Counted from the stretch's first letter, positions 45,687 through 55,539 are shown. The stretch is 64,000 nucleotides of DNA from Clostridia bacterium (GCA_017534885.1 JAFXVR010000024.1:20211-84210); one strand, 5' to 3'. Notes: a model not told the origin generated them from the sequence alone. Numbers and translations: made by a program.

Positions 45687-45973
45687 CCCTCTGCACCTTC
45701 CTCCGCCAGCGCCTGCCGCCGCATCGCAAAATGCCTGTCCAGATCCTCGTCCGTCAGCCAGCCCTTCTCCTCACCGTCCCGGAACCCCCTGGTCAGCTCC
45801 GTCATCAGAGCGACCATCGCCTTGGCCTTCTCAAACGCCTCATCATCCTCAATACTGTGCAGGCTGTACATCCCGCGGCCGTTCCTGGTCAGGTAGACCG
45901 GGGAAGACGGCTTGACCATCTCCAGCACCTGCCCGTAGTTCCTCAGCTCCGACACCGGCGCGATCTTCGGCAT
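45683..45973 (-). CDS. Phd/YefM-type antitoxin
   Basis: 96 residues. [20 protein letters not shown], then [20 protein letters not shown] is the Phd/YefM DNA-binding fold; the C-terminal half should wrap the toxin. AAAGGAGGGG precedes ATG 45973. It normally represses its own operon. Confidence 0.9.
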   Translation of the reverse strand: MPKIAPVSELRNYGQVLEMVKPSSPVYLTRNGRGMYSLHSIEDDEAFEKAKAMVALMTELTRGFRDGEEKGWLTDEDLDRHFAMRRQALAEEGAEG

Positions 45974-46005
45974 AAGAACCCCTCCTTTTGTTCCGTATCA
46001 ATGCC

Positions 46006-46034
46006 ATCATAGCATAATGCATAGAATCTTTCAA
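46006..46034 (-). promoter_or_regulatory. Promoter of the toxin-antitoxin operon
   Basis: Minus strand TTGAAA, 17-base spacer, TATGAT. A partial dyad TGCATTATGC lies in the spacer and could bind the antitoxin. Confidence 0.75.
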
Positions 46035-46082
46035 CTGTCTTTACGAAGAATTCGTCGAATACCGCTCATCCCCTTCCGCTCC

Positions 46083-46111
46083 TTGACGTCCCCCCGGCCA
46101 TATGGTAAGAT
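46083..46111 (+). promoter_or_regulatory. Promoter of glnN
   Basis: TTGACG, 17-base spacer, TAAGAT. Confidence 0.75.
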
Positions 46112-46196
46112 ACCAGTGCATACAGGAAGGACGCTGCGGCTGCCTGCCCGCGGTGTCTTTCTCTGTTGGCAGTCCCGGGAAATGGGGGGATCGATC

Positions 46197-48284
46197 ATGA
46201 ATCATGTGGATGAGCTGTTCGGGCGCGCGGTGTTCAACGACGATGTGATGCAGAACATGCTGCCCAAGGACACCTACAAGGCGCTGAAGAAGACCATCGA
46301 CGAGGGCCGGCGGCTGGATCCGGGCATTGCCGGGGCCGTGGCCCACGCGATGAAGGAATGGGCCATCGCCAACGGGGTGACCCACTATACCCACTGGTTC
46401 CAGCCCATGACGGGCATCACGGCTGAGAAGCACGACGCTTTTTTGACGCCCATGCCCGGCGGACGGGTGATCCAGTCCTTCAGCGGCAGTGAGCTGGTGC
46501 GCGGCGAGGCCGATGGCTCCTCTTTCCCCTCCGGCGGACTGCGTTCCACCTTCGAGGCCCGGGGCTATACCGCCTGGGATCCCACCAGCTATGCCTTCAT
46601 CAAGGACGGCACCCTGTGCATTCCCACGGCCTTCTGCTCCTATGGCGGGGAGGCCCTGGACAAAAAGACGCCCCTGCTGCGCTCCATGGAGGCCTTGTCG
46701 AAGCAGGCCGTGCGCATCCTGCGCCTGCTGGGAAGGGACGCCCGCCGCGTCCTCACCACCGTGGGCCCGGAGCAGGAGTACTTCCTGGTGGACCGGGAGA
46801 TGTTCCACCGGCGCATGGATCTGGTCTTTACCGGCCGCACCCTCTTCGGCGCAAAGCCGCCCAAGGGTCAGGAGCTGGAGGATCACTATTATGGCGCGAT
46901 CAAGCCCCGGGTGCAGGCCTTCATGTCCGACCTGAACGACGAGCTGTGGAAGCTGGGCATCCTCGCCAAGACCGAGCACAACGAGGTCGCCCCCGGCCAG
47001 CACGAGATGGCGCCGATCTATGCCGTGAGCAATGTGTCGGCGGATCACAATCAGCTGACCATGGAGACCATGAAGAAGGTGGCTGAGCGCCACGGCCTGG
47101 TCTGCCTGCTGCATGAGAAGCCCTTCGCCGGCGTCAACGGTTCCGGCAAGCACAACAACTGGAGCCTGTCCACCGACACGGGCTATAACCTGCTGGAGCC
47201 CGGCGACTCGCCCTATGACAGCGCCCAGTTCCTGCTCTTCCTGACCGCCGTGATCCACGCGGTGGATGAGTATCAGGAGCTGCTGCGGGTGTCCGTGGCC
47301 AGCGCGGGCAATGACCACCGCCTGGGCGCCAACGAGGCTCCCCCGGCCATCATGTCGATCTTCCTGGGTGATGAGCTGACCGCCATCCTCCAGGCCATCG
47401 AGAGCGGCACGGCCTACCAGGGCCACAGCCCGGACGAGATGGCCATCGGCGTGCACGTGCTGCCCAAGTTCCCCCGGGACAACACCGACCGCAACCGCAC
47501 CTCGCCCTTCGCCTTCACCGGCAACAAGTTTGAGTTCCGCTCCTTAGGCGCCAGCGCTTCGATCTCCGACTGCAATGTGGTGCTGAACACCATTGTGGCG
47601 GAAGCCCTGCGGCTCTTCGCCGATGAGCTGGAGCAGGCGGAGGACTTCAAGGCGGCGCTGCACGACCTGATCGTGCGGGAGATCAAGGCGCACAAGCGCA
47701 TCATCTTCAACGGCAACGGCTACGCGGCCTCCTGGGCGAAGGAAGCCGAGGCCCGCGGCCTGAGCAATCTGCGGGATACCGTGGACGCCCTGCCCACCAT
47801 GATTGCCGACAGGAATGTGGACGTCTTCGTGCGCCACCGGGTCTTCAGCGTCAGCGAGATCCGCTCCCGGTATGAGATCTACCTGGAGGCCTACGCCAAG
47901 GTCATCAACATTGAGGCGGAAACCGCCCTGACCATGGCCAGCCGGGAGATCCTGCCCGCCGTGATGCGCTACACCGGCGAGGTTGCCGCCCAGGCCGCGG
48001 CCATCAAGGGCTATTCCCCCGCCCTGAACCCCGCGCCCCAGGAAAAGCTGCTGACCCGGCTCACCGACGCGGCTTCCCGCCTCTCCGACGATCTCGACGC
48101 CCTGCATGAGGCGGTGACCCACGCCGACGCCAGCGCTGACGCCCTGACCCAGGCCCGCTACCAGCGCGACCGGGTGCTGCGCGCCATGAACAGGGTGCGC
48201 GCCGACGCCGATGAGCTGGAAACATTGGTGGAGCGGAAAGCCTGGCCTTTCCCCACCTATTCGGAACTGCTGTTTGAAGCCTGA
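46197..48284 (+). CDS. glnN: Glutamine synthetase type III
   Basis: 695 residues, the usual GlnN size. It makes glutamine from glutamate, ammonia and [85 protein letters not shown] and [16 protein letters not shown] are diagnostic of the type III enzyme. GGGGGGA precedes ATG 46197. It stands as a single-gene unit with its own promoter. Confidence 0.97.
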   Translation: MNHVDELFGRAVFNDDVMQNMLPKDTYKALKKTIDEGRRLDPGIAGAVAHAMKEWAIANGVTHYTHWFQPMTGITAEKHDAFLTPMPGGRVIQSFSGSELVRGEADGSSFPSGGLRSTFEARGYTAWDPTSYAFIKDGTLCIPTAFCSYGGEALDKKTPLLRSMEALSKQAVRILRLLGRDARRVLTTVGPEQEYFLVDREMFHRRMDLVFTGRTLFGAKPPKGQELEDHYYGAIKPRVQAFMSDLNDELWKLGILAKTEHNEVAPGQHEMAPIYAVSNVSADHNQLTMETMKKVAERHGLVCLLHEKPFAGVNGSGKHNNWSLSTDTGYNLLEPGDSPYDSAQFLLFLTAVIHAVDEYQELLRVSVASAGNDHRLGANEAPPAIMSIFLGDELTAILQAIESGTAYQGHSPDEMAIGVHVLPKFPRDNTDRNRTSPFAFTGNKFEFRSLGASASISDCNVVLNTIVAEALRLFADELEQAEDFKAALHDLIVREIKAHKRIIFNGNGYAASWAKEAEARGLSNLRDTVDALPTMIADRNVDVFVRHRVFSVSEIRSRYEIYLEAYAKVINIEAETALTMASREILPAVMRYTGEVAAQAAAIKGYSPALNPAPQEKLLTRLTDAASRLSDDLDALHEAVTHADASADALTQARYQRDRVLRAMNRVRADADELETLVERKAWPFPTYSELLFEA

Positions 48285-48390
48285 ACTTTCTTCTTGCCTG
48301 TTCAGCGCAGGGATTTCGCGCCTGCGGGGGTTATCACCCAATTCCTCACTGAAATCCAGCCAAAGGGCAGGATTTCCGGGCGTTCGGAAT

Positions 48391-48417
48391 CCAGAGGGCT
48401 TTGCGATCGCCCTCTGG
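48391..48417. repeat. Short palindromic repeat, family 2 copy 2 (inverted)
   Basis: CCAGAGGGC / GCCCTCTGG with loop TTTGCGATC; its complement matches copy 1 (31493-31521) in loop and GAGCGAAGG flank. The stretch 48285-48502 holds nothing else recognised. Confidence 0.7.
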
Positions 48418-48502
48418 ACTCCTTCGCTCTCCACTTTATCTGGACAGCATATGTGTTGTCTTGCGCTGTTGTTTTCTTTGTGTTCTCCTGCCTTCCGTCA
48501 TC

Positions 48503-48531
48503 TTGACAGGCTCCGGAAGTTTCGATACACT
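48503..48531 (+). promoter_or_regulatory. Promoter of the ABC importer operon
   Basis: TTGACA, 17-base spacer, TACACT. Confidence 0.8.
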
Positions 48532-48582
48532 TCAGGTGCGGCTCCAAGAGGGGCTGTGCGACTGAAACTGAAGGGGGTCTGT

Positions 48583-49554
48583 ATGATGAAGAAACTTCTG
48601 TCCCTGGTTCTCACGCTCTGTATGCTCATGGCCTGCTTTACCTTTGCTTCCGCGGAGGACAAGGTGTACCAGATCGGCATCCTCCAGCTGGTGAAGCATG
48701 ACGCGCTGGACGCCGCCACCCAGGGCTTTATGGATGTGCTGACCGAAAAGCTCGGCGCGGACAAGGTCGTGTTTGAGCTGCAGAACGCCCAGGGCGATAT
48801 GCAGACCTGCACCACCATCGCCACCTCCTTTGCCAACAACGGCAAGGATCTGATCATGGCCAACGCCACCCCGGCGCTCCAGGCCTGCATGTCCGCCACC
48901 TCCAGCATCCCCGTGCTGGGCACCTCCGTGACCGACTATGCCGTGGCGCTGGGCGATGCCTCCATGGATCTCTCCGCGGGCACCGGCATCAACGTGTCCG
49001 GCGTGTCGGACGGCGTGGACGCGCACCTCTATGCGCAGCTGGTGAAGGATCTGGTGCCCGAGGCCAAGAAGGTGTCCATCGTGTACTGCTCCGCCGAGCC
49101 CAACTCTGTGGTGCAGTCCGACAACTTTATCGCCGCCATGGCGGAGATCGATCCCGAAGCCGTCTGCTCCGTGTACATGTTCAACGACACCAACGACATG
49201 CAGCAGACCGTGCAGACCGCCGTGGAAGACTGCGACGCCCTGTACATCCCCACTGACAACACCGCCGCTTCCAACATGACCATCGTGCGCAATGTGTGCG
49301 AGCCCGCCAAGGTGCCCGTGCTCTGCGGCGAGGAGAACATGACCAAGGTGGGCGGCCTGGCTACCGTGTCCATCAGCTATTATGACATCGGCAAGCTGGC
49401 CGGCGAAATGGCCTATGAGATTCTGGTTGGCGGCGCCGACATCGCCGCCATGCCCATCGCCTACTCCGCCAACCCCGTCAAGAAGTACAGCGCCAGCTAT
49501 GCTGAGGCCATCGGCTTCACTATGCCCGAGGACTACGAGGCCATCGCCGAGTAA
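48583..49554 (+). CDS. ABC importer substrate-binding protein (ABC_sub_bind family)
   Basis: 323 residues. Signal peptide (KKLLSLVLTLCMLMACFTFA) without a firm lipobox, then YQIGILQLVKHDALDAATQG, IMANATPALQACMSATSSIP, VPVLGTSVTDYAVALG and GGLATVSISYYDIGKLAGEM. These match the TrpX-type ABC_sub_bind family, which binds aromatic amino acids or related ligands. AGGGGG precedes ATG 48583. It is followed by permease and ATPase genes. Confidence 0.92.
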   Translation: MMKKLLSLVLTLCMLMACFTFASAEDKVYQIGILQLVKHDALDAATQGFMDVLTEKLGADKVVFELQNAQGDMQTCTTIATSFANNGKDLIMANATPALQACMSATSSIPVLGTSVTDYAVALGDASMDLSAGTGINVSGVSDGVDAHLYAQLVKDLVPEAKKVSIVYCSAEPNSVVQSDNFIAAMAEIDPEAVCSVYMFNDTNDMQQTVQTAVEDCDALYIPTDNTAASNMTIVRNVCEPAKVPVLCGEENMTKVGGLATVSISYYDIGKLAGEMAYEILVGGADIAAMPIAYSANPVKKYSASYAEAIGFTMPEDYEAIAE

Positions 49555-49572
49555 GCCCTGAAGGAAGTTTCC

Positions 49573-49606
49573 CCCGGCGGAGGTAAACGCCTTCGCCGGG
49601 ATTTTC
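49573..49606 (+). terminator. Terminator between binding-protein and permease genes
   Basis: CCCGGCG / CGCCGGG with further pairing in the loop, then ATTTTCC. Probably partial, allowing more binding protein than permease. Confidence 0.6.
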
Positions 49607-49726
49607 CATCTTGATGGGGACAAAGAAAGCAACCGTAAAGGCCGCTGTTCTCGTCAAAAGCAATGTACAAAGACAAAGTAAAAATCCCATTCCACCCAAA
49701 GAACGCAGCCAACTTCCCAAAAGGTT

Positions 49727-49806
49727 AAAAGTTCTTTGGAAGAGGAAAGGGGGTTTGGGGGAAAGGGGAAACCTTTCTTTCAAGAAAGGTTTCCCCTTCC
49801 CCCCAA
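49727..49806 (+). repeat. Long palindromic repeat, family 1 copy D
   Basis: 23-bp inverted repeat with one mismatch (49757-49779 and 49782-49804), preceded by AAAAGTTCTTTGGAAGAGG. It lies inside the ABC operon, between the binding-protein and permease genes. Confidence 0.9.
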
Positions 49807-49839
49807 GAGCACGCCAAAACCCTCCGGAGGATGAAAAGG

Positions 49840-50820
49840 ATGCTTGAGTATTTCGCGTCGCTGAAGTTTCCTGCGCTGATGAACAACTGCACGGGCGCGG
49901 TGGGGCAGGGATTGATCTGGGGCTTGCTGGCGCTGGGCATCTTTCTGTCGTTCCGGATGCTGAACATAGCGGACATGACGGTCGACGGCTCGTTTGCGAC
50001 GGGCGGTGTGGTCTGCGTCATGCTGATCATTGGCGGCTGGAATCCGAACGCGGCGCTGATTGTATCCTTCTTTGCGGGACTGATCTGCGGCGCGATCACG
50101 GGCCTCTTGCACGCGGCGCTGGGGATACCGGAGATTCTCTCAGGCATTCTGACGCAGTTTGCGCTTTACGCGGTCAACCTGAACATTCTGGGCAAGGCGA
50201 ACCAGACGCTGCCGATCGTGAAGCAGCGTGACCTGCTCTTCCGGGCGAACACGGACTTCCTGCCGAGGACGATCCTGATCACCGCGGTGTTTGTGGGCGT
50301 GGTTATTGCGGTGCTGTACTGGTACCTGAACACCGAGCACGGCTCCGGGCTGCGCGCCACGGGCATCAATGAGAAAATGGCGCGGGCGCAGGGCATCAAC
50401 ACCAAGGCGATGAAGGTGATCGGTCTGGCGCTGGCGGACGGCCTGGTGGCGCTCTCCGGCGGCATTTACTCGCAGTTCTACGGCTCGGCGGACATCAATA
50501 TTGGCCGCGGCGCGATCGTGATCGGCCTGGCCTCGGTCATCATCGGCGATGTGGTCTGCCACGCCATCTTCCGCAAGCGCATGAACCTGCTGCTGCGGCT
50601 GGTCTTTGTGGTCGTCGGCTCCATCATCTATTACATTGTGCAGGCCTTCGTCATCTGGCTGAAGCTGCCCTCGGACGACATGAAGCTGCTCATCGCCATT
50701 GTGGTGGCGCTCTTCCTCGCCGTGCCCAACCTGAAGCAGGCCCGCCTCGCGTCCTTCTCCGGCCTGGCCCGGCGCAACGCAAAGCTGCAGGAGCAGAAGG
50801 GAGGCGAGGGGAATGCTTGA
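49840..50820 (+). CDS. ABC importer permease
   Basis: 326 residues with eight or nine membrane helices (LIWGLLALGIFLSFRMLNIA, GGVVCVMLIIGGWNPNAALI, and others). The GLRATGINEKMARAQGINTK loop is the cytoplasmic EAA-like coupling segment of BPD_transp_2/ABC.X4 permeases. ATG 49840 has CGGAGG nine bases upstream; ATG 49831 directly abuts that site and is rejected. It overlaps the ATPase gene by eight bases. Confidence 0.93.
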   Translation: MLEYFASLKFPALMNNCTGAVGQGLIWGLLALGIFLSFRMLNIADMTVDGSFATGGVVCVMLIIGGWNPNAALIVSFFAGLICGAITGLLHAALGIPEILSGILTQFALYAVNLNILGKANQTLPIVKQRDLLFRANTDFLPRTILITAVFVGVVIAVLYWYLNTEHGSGLRATGINEKMARAQGINTKAMKVIGLALADGLVALSGGIYSQFYGSADINIGRGAIVIGLASVIIGDVVCHAIFRKRMNLLLRLVFVVVGSIIYYIVQAFVIWLKLPSDDMKLLIAIVVALFLAVPNLKQARLASFSGLARRNAKLQEQKGGEGNA

Positions 50821-51607
50821 GATCCGCGAGCTGTACAAGACCTTCAATATTGGCACCATCAATGAGAAGCACGCCCTGAACGGCGTCAGTCTGAAGCTGA
50901 ACCCCGGCGACTTTGTGACGGTCATCGGCGGCAATGGCGCGGGCAAGTCTACCATGCTCAACGCGGTGGCCGGCGTCTGGCCCGCTGACTCAGGCATGAT
51001 CCTGATCGACGGCGAGGATATCTCGGGCAAGTCGGAATACCAGCGCGCGAAGTTCCTCGGCCGCGTCTTCCAGGACCCCATGATTGGCACCGCGGCCGAC
51101 ATGTCCATTCTGGAGAACCTCGCCCTCGCCGCCCGAAGGGGTCAGCGGCGCGGCCTGCGCATGGGCGTCACCCGCGCGGAGATCAGCAAGTATAAGGAAG
51201 CGCTCTACTCTCTCGGCCTCGGGCTGGAAGAGCGGCTGACCACCAAGGTGGGCCTGCTCTCCGGCGGCCAGCGGCAGGCCCTGACCTTGCTCATGGCCAC
51301 CATTCAGCGGCCCAAGCTCCTCCTCCTGGACGAGCATACCGCCGCCCTCGACCCCAAGACCGCCGCCAAGGTGCTCTCCCTCACCCGCCAGCTCGTCAAT
51401 GAAAACAAGCTCACCGCGCTCATGGTCACCCATAACATGAAGGATGCCCTCCAATACGGCAACCGGACCGTTATGATGTCCGATGGCAGGATCATCGTCG
51501 ATATCGACCGCGAAAACAAAATGCGCCTCAAGGTCGATGACCTCCTCCGCCTCTTCGAAACCCACTCCGGCAGCGCACTGGTCAACGACAGAATGCTTTT
51601 GGGGTAG
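50813..51607 (+). CDS. ABC importer ATP-binding protein
   Basis: 264 residues. Walker A GGNGAGKSTMLN, Q-loop GRVFQDPM, signature LSGGQRQALTLLMA, Walker B LLLLDEHTAALDP and H-loop THNMKDAL are all intact. It powers the permease. It ends with TAG at 51605-51607, the one clear use of TAG as a stop among the host genes of this window. GGAGGCGAGG precedes ATG 50813. Confidence 0.96.
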   Translation: MLEIRELYKTFNIGTINEKHALNGVSLKLNPGDFVTVIGGNGAGKSTMLNAVAGVWPADSGMILIDGEDISGKSEYQRAKFLGRVFQDPMIGTAADMSILENLALAARRGQRRGLRMGVTRAEISKYKEALYSLGLGLEERLTTKVGLLSGGQRQALTLLMATIQRPKLLLLDEHTAALDPKTAAKVLSLTRQLVNENKLTALMVTHNMKDALQYGNRTVMMSDGRIIVDIDRENKMRLKVDDLLRLFETHSGSALVNDRMLLG

Positions 51608-51616
51608 ACGCGGTGT

Positions 51617-51752
51617 TCTTGGGGGGAAGGGGGAAACCTTTCTTGAAAGAAAGGTTTCCCCACCCAACGGCTAATGCCGCTCTAAAGGTCGCCACTGGCG
51701 ACACGCGGCAATAGCCGCCCCCCAACCCCCTTTTCTCTTTCCAAAGAACTTT
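51617..51752 (-). repeat. Long palindromic repeat, family 1 copy E, split by a nested palindrome
   Basis: Reverse orientation relative to copies A-D. After the inner arm AAGAAAGGTTTCCCC the repeat is interrupted by about 55 bp containing GGCTAATGCCGC / GCGGCAATAGCC and GTCGCC / GGCGAC stems, then resumes as CCCCCAACCCCCTTTTCTC and AAAGAACTTT. The rest of 51753-51988 shows no gene. Confidence 0.8.
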
Positions 51753-51988
51753 TATCCTTTTGGGGATGTCTGTTTGTTCTTTTTTGTTGAGGGGGATTCA
51801 GCTTGACGGGGATTCTGCTGGCTTGATGCGCTCTTTCCAACGGCCTTTGGCCTTTTTTTCTTTCCTCCGGAACAAAACCTGCCTCTCTCTCGTCTATATT
51901 CATGACGGGCAATTGTTACACTTGTGTTGCTTTGCCTGGGCGCAGGGGCTGTTTCGTCAGAATTCCGGCGCAAAATTGAAATCATATA

Positions 51989-52017
51989 GTGACAATTTTT
52001 CACGAATGGTGTATAAT
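51989..52017 (+). promoter_or_regulatory. Promoter of the caspase-like gene
   Basis: GTGACA, 17-base spacer, TATAAT. Confidence 0.75.
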
Positions 52018-52074
52018 CAGCGTGAAAAGAGCGCCCCTGCCGAAAGACGGGGGCTGGTGACAGGAGGAATCTGC

Positions 52075-54021
52075 ATGAAGAAGCTGCTGGCGCTGTTCAT
52101 CTGCCTGACGCTGCTCACGGCGGCGCTGCCCGCCTTTGCGGAGGAGGAGGGTCTGCTGGACGACCTGTTCAGCGGGATCGAGGCCTTTGATGAGGACAGC
52201 GAGGATACCCTTGCGCTGCCCCTGACCCCTGACGAGATGGTGGAGCTCCTGCAGGAGACCGGCGAAAAGGACGGCTCCACCCTGGATGTGTCGCGGCTGT
52301 ATTCCTACGGCATCACCTATGAACAGCTGCTCACCTCCGAGTATTACACCTACCTGCCCGCCGCGGGCATGGTGCTGGCCATCTGCAATTACCGCGGCTT
52401 TGAGCCCGAGGATCATCTGCTGTCCGTGCGCGTGTACAAGTACGCCAGCAACAAGCAGCTGATGCTCATCATGTTCGACTATTCCGCCACCACGCCCGAG
52501 GTCTACCTGGGCTACTGGACCCCCGGTCAGGACACCATGACCGGCGGCAAGCTGTCCATGACCGTGGCTGAGTTCCAGGAGCGCTACGCCTCCCTGTACA
52601 GCGCGTCCACCTACTGCCCCTCCAACAAGCTGGCGGACTACTACACCCAGCTCCGGCAGACGTCGGACACGCCCCTGACCGTCGGCAAGGCGACCTTCTC
52701 CATCTCCACCGACCGCCAGCACATCTTCATCCAGCGGCCCACCGTCAGCGGCGGCAGCGGCAGCTATACCATCGCCTACAATATCTACGATTCCGACTCC
52801 CAGCCGGTCAACTATTTCTACTCCGCTGAGGCCAGCGTGGCCGCCACCCCCGGCTACGGCGGACTCTTCAATGTGTTCGTGGTGGTCAGGGACACCGTCA
52901 GCGGCGAGGAAAACACCCAGAACATCGGCTGGCAGCAGCTCTCCTGGCCCTACGCCAGCCAGCTGACCGTGGGCGCGCTGAGCTATGAGATCAGCGAGGA
53001 CCGCATGTCCATCTACCTCAACCGCCCCGCCATTTCCTGCCGCGGCGGCTCGGTCAGCATCGCCTACAATATCTATGACGCCAACTCCCAGCCCGTCAAC
53101 TACTTCTACTCCAGCCTGCCACGCGTGGCCGCCACCCCCGGCTATGCCGGCAAGTTCAACGTGTACGTGGTGGTTACTGACCTGGTGACCAAGGAGAGCA
53201 AGACCCAGAACATCGGCTGGGTGACCCTCGGCGGTACCAATGGCGCCATGTACCGCGCCCTGCTGGTGGGCAATTCCACCTACCGGGTCAACTCCAACCT
53301 GCCCTGCAGCGCCGTGGATGTGAAGAACATGAACAACCTGCTCTCCCAGGTCAACGGCGGCGCTTACAAGGGCCACATCACCGTGCTGGAGAACTCCACC
53401 ACTTCCACCCTGCGCAGCGCGATCACTTCCACCTACAACGGCGCCAAGTCCGGCGATGTCTCCCTCTTCTACGTCTCCGCTCACGGCATCACCAATTACA
53501 CCACGGGCGAATATGCCGGCGCTGTCGTCATGTCTGACGAAACCCTGGTCACCTGGAAGAACCTCGCCGCCTGGCTGAGCTCGGCCAATCCCAACAACAA
53601 GGTCATTGTCCTGATCGACACCTGCGGCTCCGGCGCGCCTGTGGTTCAGGCCGGCGAATCCGATTTCGACGAGACCCTCTACAACCGCGCCATCATTTCC
53701 GCCTTTGCCGCCGCCGACCCGGGCATCAAGGTGAAGGGCGCCGACAAGACCGGAGAGCTCCGCTCCTCCAAGTTTGAGGTCATTACCGCCTCCAATAACG
53801 GCGAGACCTCCTATGGCTTCTCCACCGGCTCCAACTTCACCAACTATATCGTCGCCGGCATTGGCACCCTCGGCTCCATGCCCGCCGATTCCAACAGCGA
53901 CGGCTATGTCACCACAAACGAGCTCTATACCTACACCTACGGCAAGTGCACCCACGCCACCAACCCCCAGCACCCCCAGGTCTGGCCCATCGCCAGCACT
54001 TATCAGCTGTTCTGGAGGTAA
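52075..54021 (+). CDS. Secreted caspase-like (C14) protease with two beta modules
   Basis: 648 residues. Signal peptide 1-22 (MKKLLALFICLTLLTAALPA). A unique acidic N-terminal region (about 23-195) precedes two modules at about 200-290 and 298-385 carrying the IYDSDSQPVNYFYS, TPGYGG and QNIGW motifs shared with the LRR proteins. From about residue 391 (YRALLVGNSTYRVNSNLPCS) a caspase domain follows with His470 (YVSAHGIT) and Cys517 (LIDTCGSG). Both catalytic residues are present, so a secreted cysteine protease of clostripain/metacaspase relatives with Arg/Lys or Asp preference is inferred. AGGAGGAA precedes ATG 52075. Confidence 0.9.
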   Translation: MKKLLALFICLTLLTAALPAFAEEEGLLDDLFSGIEAFDEDSEDTLALPLTPDEMVELLQETGEKDGSTLDVSRLYSYGITYEQLLTSEYYTYLPAAGMVLAICNYRGFEPEDHLLSVRVYKYASNKQLMLIMFDYSATTPEVYLGYWTPGQDTMTGGKLSMTVAEFQERYASLYSASTYCPSNKLADYYTQLRQTSDTPLTVGKATFSISTDRQHIFIQRPTVSGGSGSYTIAYNIYDSDSQPVNYFYSAEASVAATPGYGGLFNVFVVVRDTVSGEENTQNIGWQQLSWPYASQLTVGALSYEISEDRMSIYLNRPAISCRGGSVSIAYNIYDANSQPVNYFYSSLPRVAATPGYAGKFNVYVVVTDLVTKESKTQNIGWVTLGGTNGAMYRALLVGNSTYRVNSNLPCSAVDVKNMNNLLSQVNGGAYKGHITVLENSTTSTLRSAITSTYNGAKSGDVSLFYVSAHGITNYTTGEYAGAVVMSDETLVTWKNLAAWLSSANPNNKVIVLIDTCGSGAPVVQAGESDFDETLYNRAIISAFAAADPGIKVKGADKTGELRSSKFEVITASNNGETSYGFSTGSNFTNYIVAGIGTLGSMPADSNSDGYVTTNELYTYTYGKCTHATNPQHPQVWPIASTYQLFWR

Positions 54022-54037
54022 GCGTTAGGGTGACGTC

Positions 54038-54124
54038 ATTGGGGGGGAAGGGAAACCCCTTTCTTGAAAGAAAGGGGGTTTCCCTTCCCCCCAAGCCCCC
54101 TATCCTTTCCCCAAAGAACTTTTA
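54038..54124 (-). repeat. Long palindromic repeat, family 1 copy F
   Basis: About 24-bp arms with one bulge around a GA loop, followed by the outer segment CCCCAAAGAACTTTT in reverse orientation. It lies just after the caspase-like gene. Confidence 0.85.
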
Positions 54125-54147
54125 CCGATTGGGATAGAACCACATCA

Positions 54148-54175
54148 AACCGCTGAGCTTTTGACCGGCGGTTTT
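54148..54175 (+). terminator. Weak terminator of the caspase-like gene
   Basis: AACCGC / GCGGTT short stem followed by TTC. Confidence 0.4.
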
Positions 54176-54180
54176 CTGAT

Positions 54181-54290
54181 ACCTCCAACCTCCAACCTTC
54201 AACCTTCAACCTTCAACCTATTGCGCAGTAACTCCGCTAACAGCTAAAAGCTAATCGCTGATCGCTAACAGCTAAAAGCTACCCGCTCCC
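54181..54290. repeat. Heptamer and 17-mer direct repeats
   Basis: CAACCTT-type heptamers are repeated about five times (54181-54220), then CTAACAGCTAAAAGCTA occurs twice (from about 54236 and 54265). GGTTGAAG, the complement of the first unit, occurs at 32880-32910. Confidence 0.7.
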
Positions 54291-54291
54291 C

Positions 54292-54320
54292 TTGCGCATT
54301 CTCCCCAAATCCGCTACAAT
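54292..54320 (+). promoter_or_regulatory. Promoter of the aminotransferase-yigZ operon
   Basis: TTGCGC, 17-base spacer, TACAAT. Confidence 0.7.
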
Positions 54321-54366
54321 ACACCCATGCGGCTCGTCCGCGCATTGTCTTTCAGGAGGCACATCG

Positions 54367-55539
54367 ATGAACATTCAATTTGCCCGCCGGTTTGACGGCA
54401 TTTCCGGCAGCGCGATCCGCGAAATCTTCAAGATGATCGCCCAGCCCGACATGATCTCCTTTGCGGGAGGCAATCCCTCTCCCAGCGCCCTGCCGGATGA
54501 GGCGGCGGCCCGCATTGCGGCGCAGGTGCTCCGGGAGGACGGCAAGCGCATCCTCCAGTACGGTGCCACCGAGGGCTATCCGCCCTTTATCGAGAGCCTT
54601 TTTGCCTATGCGAAGGCTCAGCTGGGCTGCGAGGTGCCCGCGGTGCTGCCCGTCACCGGCTCCACCCAGGCCATGGATCTGCTCTGCAAGGCCCTGATCG
54701 ATCCGGGCGACGCGATCCTGGTGGAAAACCCCTCCTTCCTGGGCAACCTGCAGTGCATGCGTCTCTACCAGGCGAAGCTCGTGCCCGTCGAGAGCGACGC
54801 GGAGGGCCTGCGCCTGGACGCGCTGGAGGCCGCCATGGCCGAGCATCACCCCAAGATGCTCTACACCATTCCCAACTTCCAGAACCCCACCGGCAAGACC
54901 CTCGCGGCGGACCGCCGGCAGCCCATCGCCGAGCTGGCCGCAAAGTACGGCGTGGTGGTGGCCGAGGACGACCCCTACCGCGATCTGCGCTACCGCGGGG
55001 AGACCGCGCCCTCCATCAAGTCCTTCGATCAGGAGGGCTGGGTGGTCTTCCTGGGCTCCTTCTCCAAGATCATCTCCCCGGGCCTGCGGGTGGGCTACAT
55101 GGCGGGCGATCCCGGCCTCATCCGCAAGTGCGTGATGGGCAAGCAGGCTGCCGACCTTCACACGGCCACCCTCAACCAGGCCATTGTCGACCGTTTCATC
55201 CGTGAAGGCCTGCTGCCGGGACACATCAGCCGCATCAGCGCCAGCTACAAACAGCAGCTGGACACCATGCTCTCCGAGCTGGAATCCTTCCCCCGGGGCA
55301 CGTCCTTCACCCGGCCGGACGGCGGCCTCTTCATCTGGGTGGAGCTGCCCGAGGGGCTGGACACCAAGGCGCTGCTGGAGAAGGCCGTGGCCAGGCATGT
55401 GGCCTACGTCCCCGGCACCCACTTCTATGCAGACGGCGGCCATGCAAACACCCTGCGCCTCAACTTCTCCAACAGCTCCATTGAGCAGATTCACACCGGC
55501 ATGCAGGCCCTGCGCGCCGTGCTGGAGGAAGCCCTGTGA
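54367..55539 (+). CDS. PLP-dependent aminotransferase, class I/II (2-aminoadipate/aromatic type)
   Basis: 390 residues. MISFAGGNPSPSALPDEAAA, LQYGATEGYPPFIESL, YTIPNFQNPTGKTLA and the PLP-lysine segment FLGSFSKIISPGLRVGYM are typical of the LysN/Aro8-like aminotransferases related to MocR catalytic domains. No N-terminal HTH, so it is an enzyme rather than a regulator. Substrate range is probably aromatic or branched-chain amino acids. AGGAGG precedes ATG 54367. The stop overlaps the next gene (GTGA). Confidence 0.93.
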   Translation: MNIQFARRFDGISGSAIREIFKMIAQPDMISFAGGNPSPSALPDEAAARIAAQVLREDGKRILQYGATEGYPPFIESLFAYAKAQLGCEVPAVLPVTGSTQAMDLLCKALIDPGDAILVENPSFLGNLQCMRLYQAKLVPVESDAEGLRLDALEAAMAEHHPKMLYTIPNFQNPTGKTLAADRRQPIAELAAKYGVVVAEDDPYRDLRYRGETAPSIKSFDQEGWVVFLGSFSKIISPGLRVGYMAGDPGLIRKCVMGKQAADLHTATLNQAIVDRFIREGLLPGHISRISASYKQQLDTMLSELESFPRGTSFTRPDGGLFIWVELPEGLDTKALLEKAVARHVAYVPGTHFYADGGHANTLRLNFSNSSIEQIHTGMQALRAVLEEAL

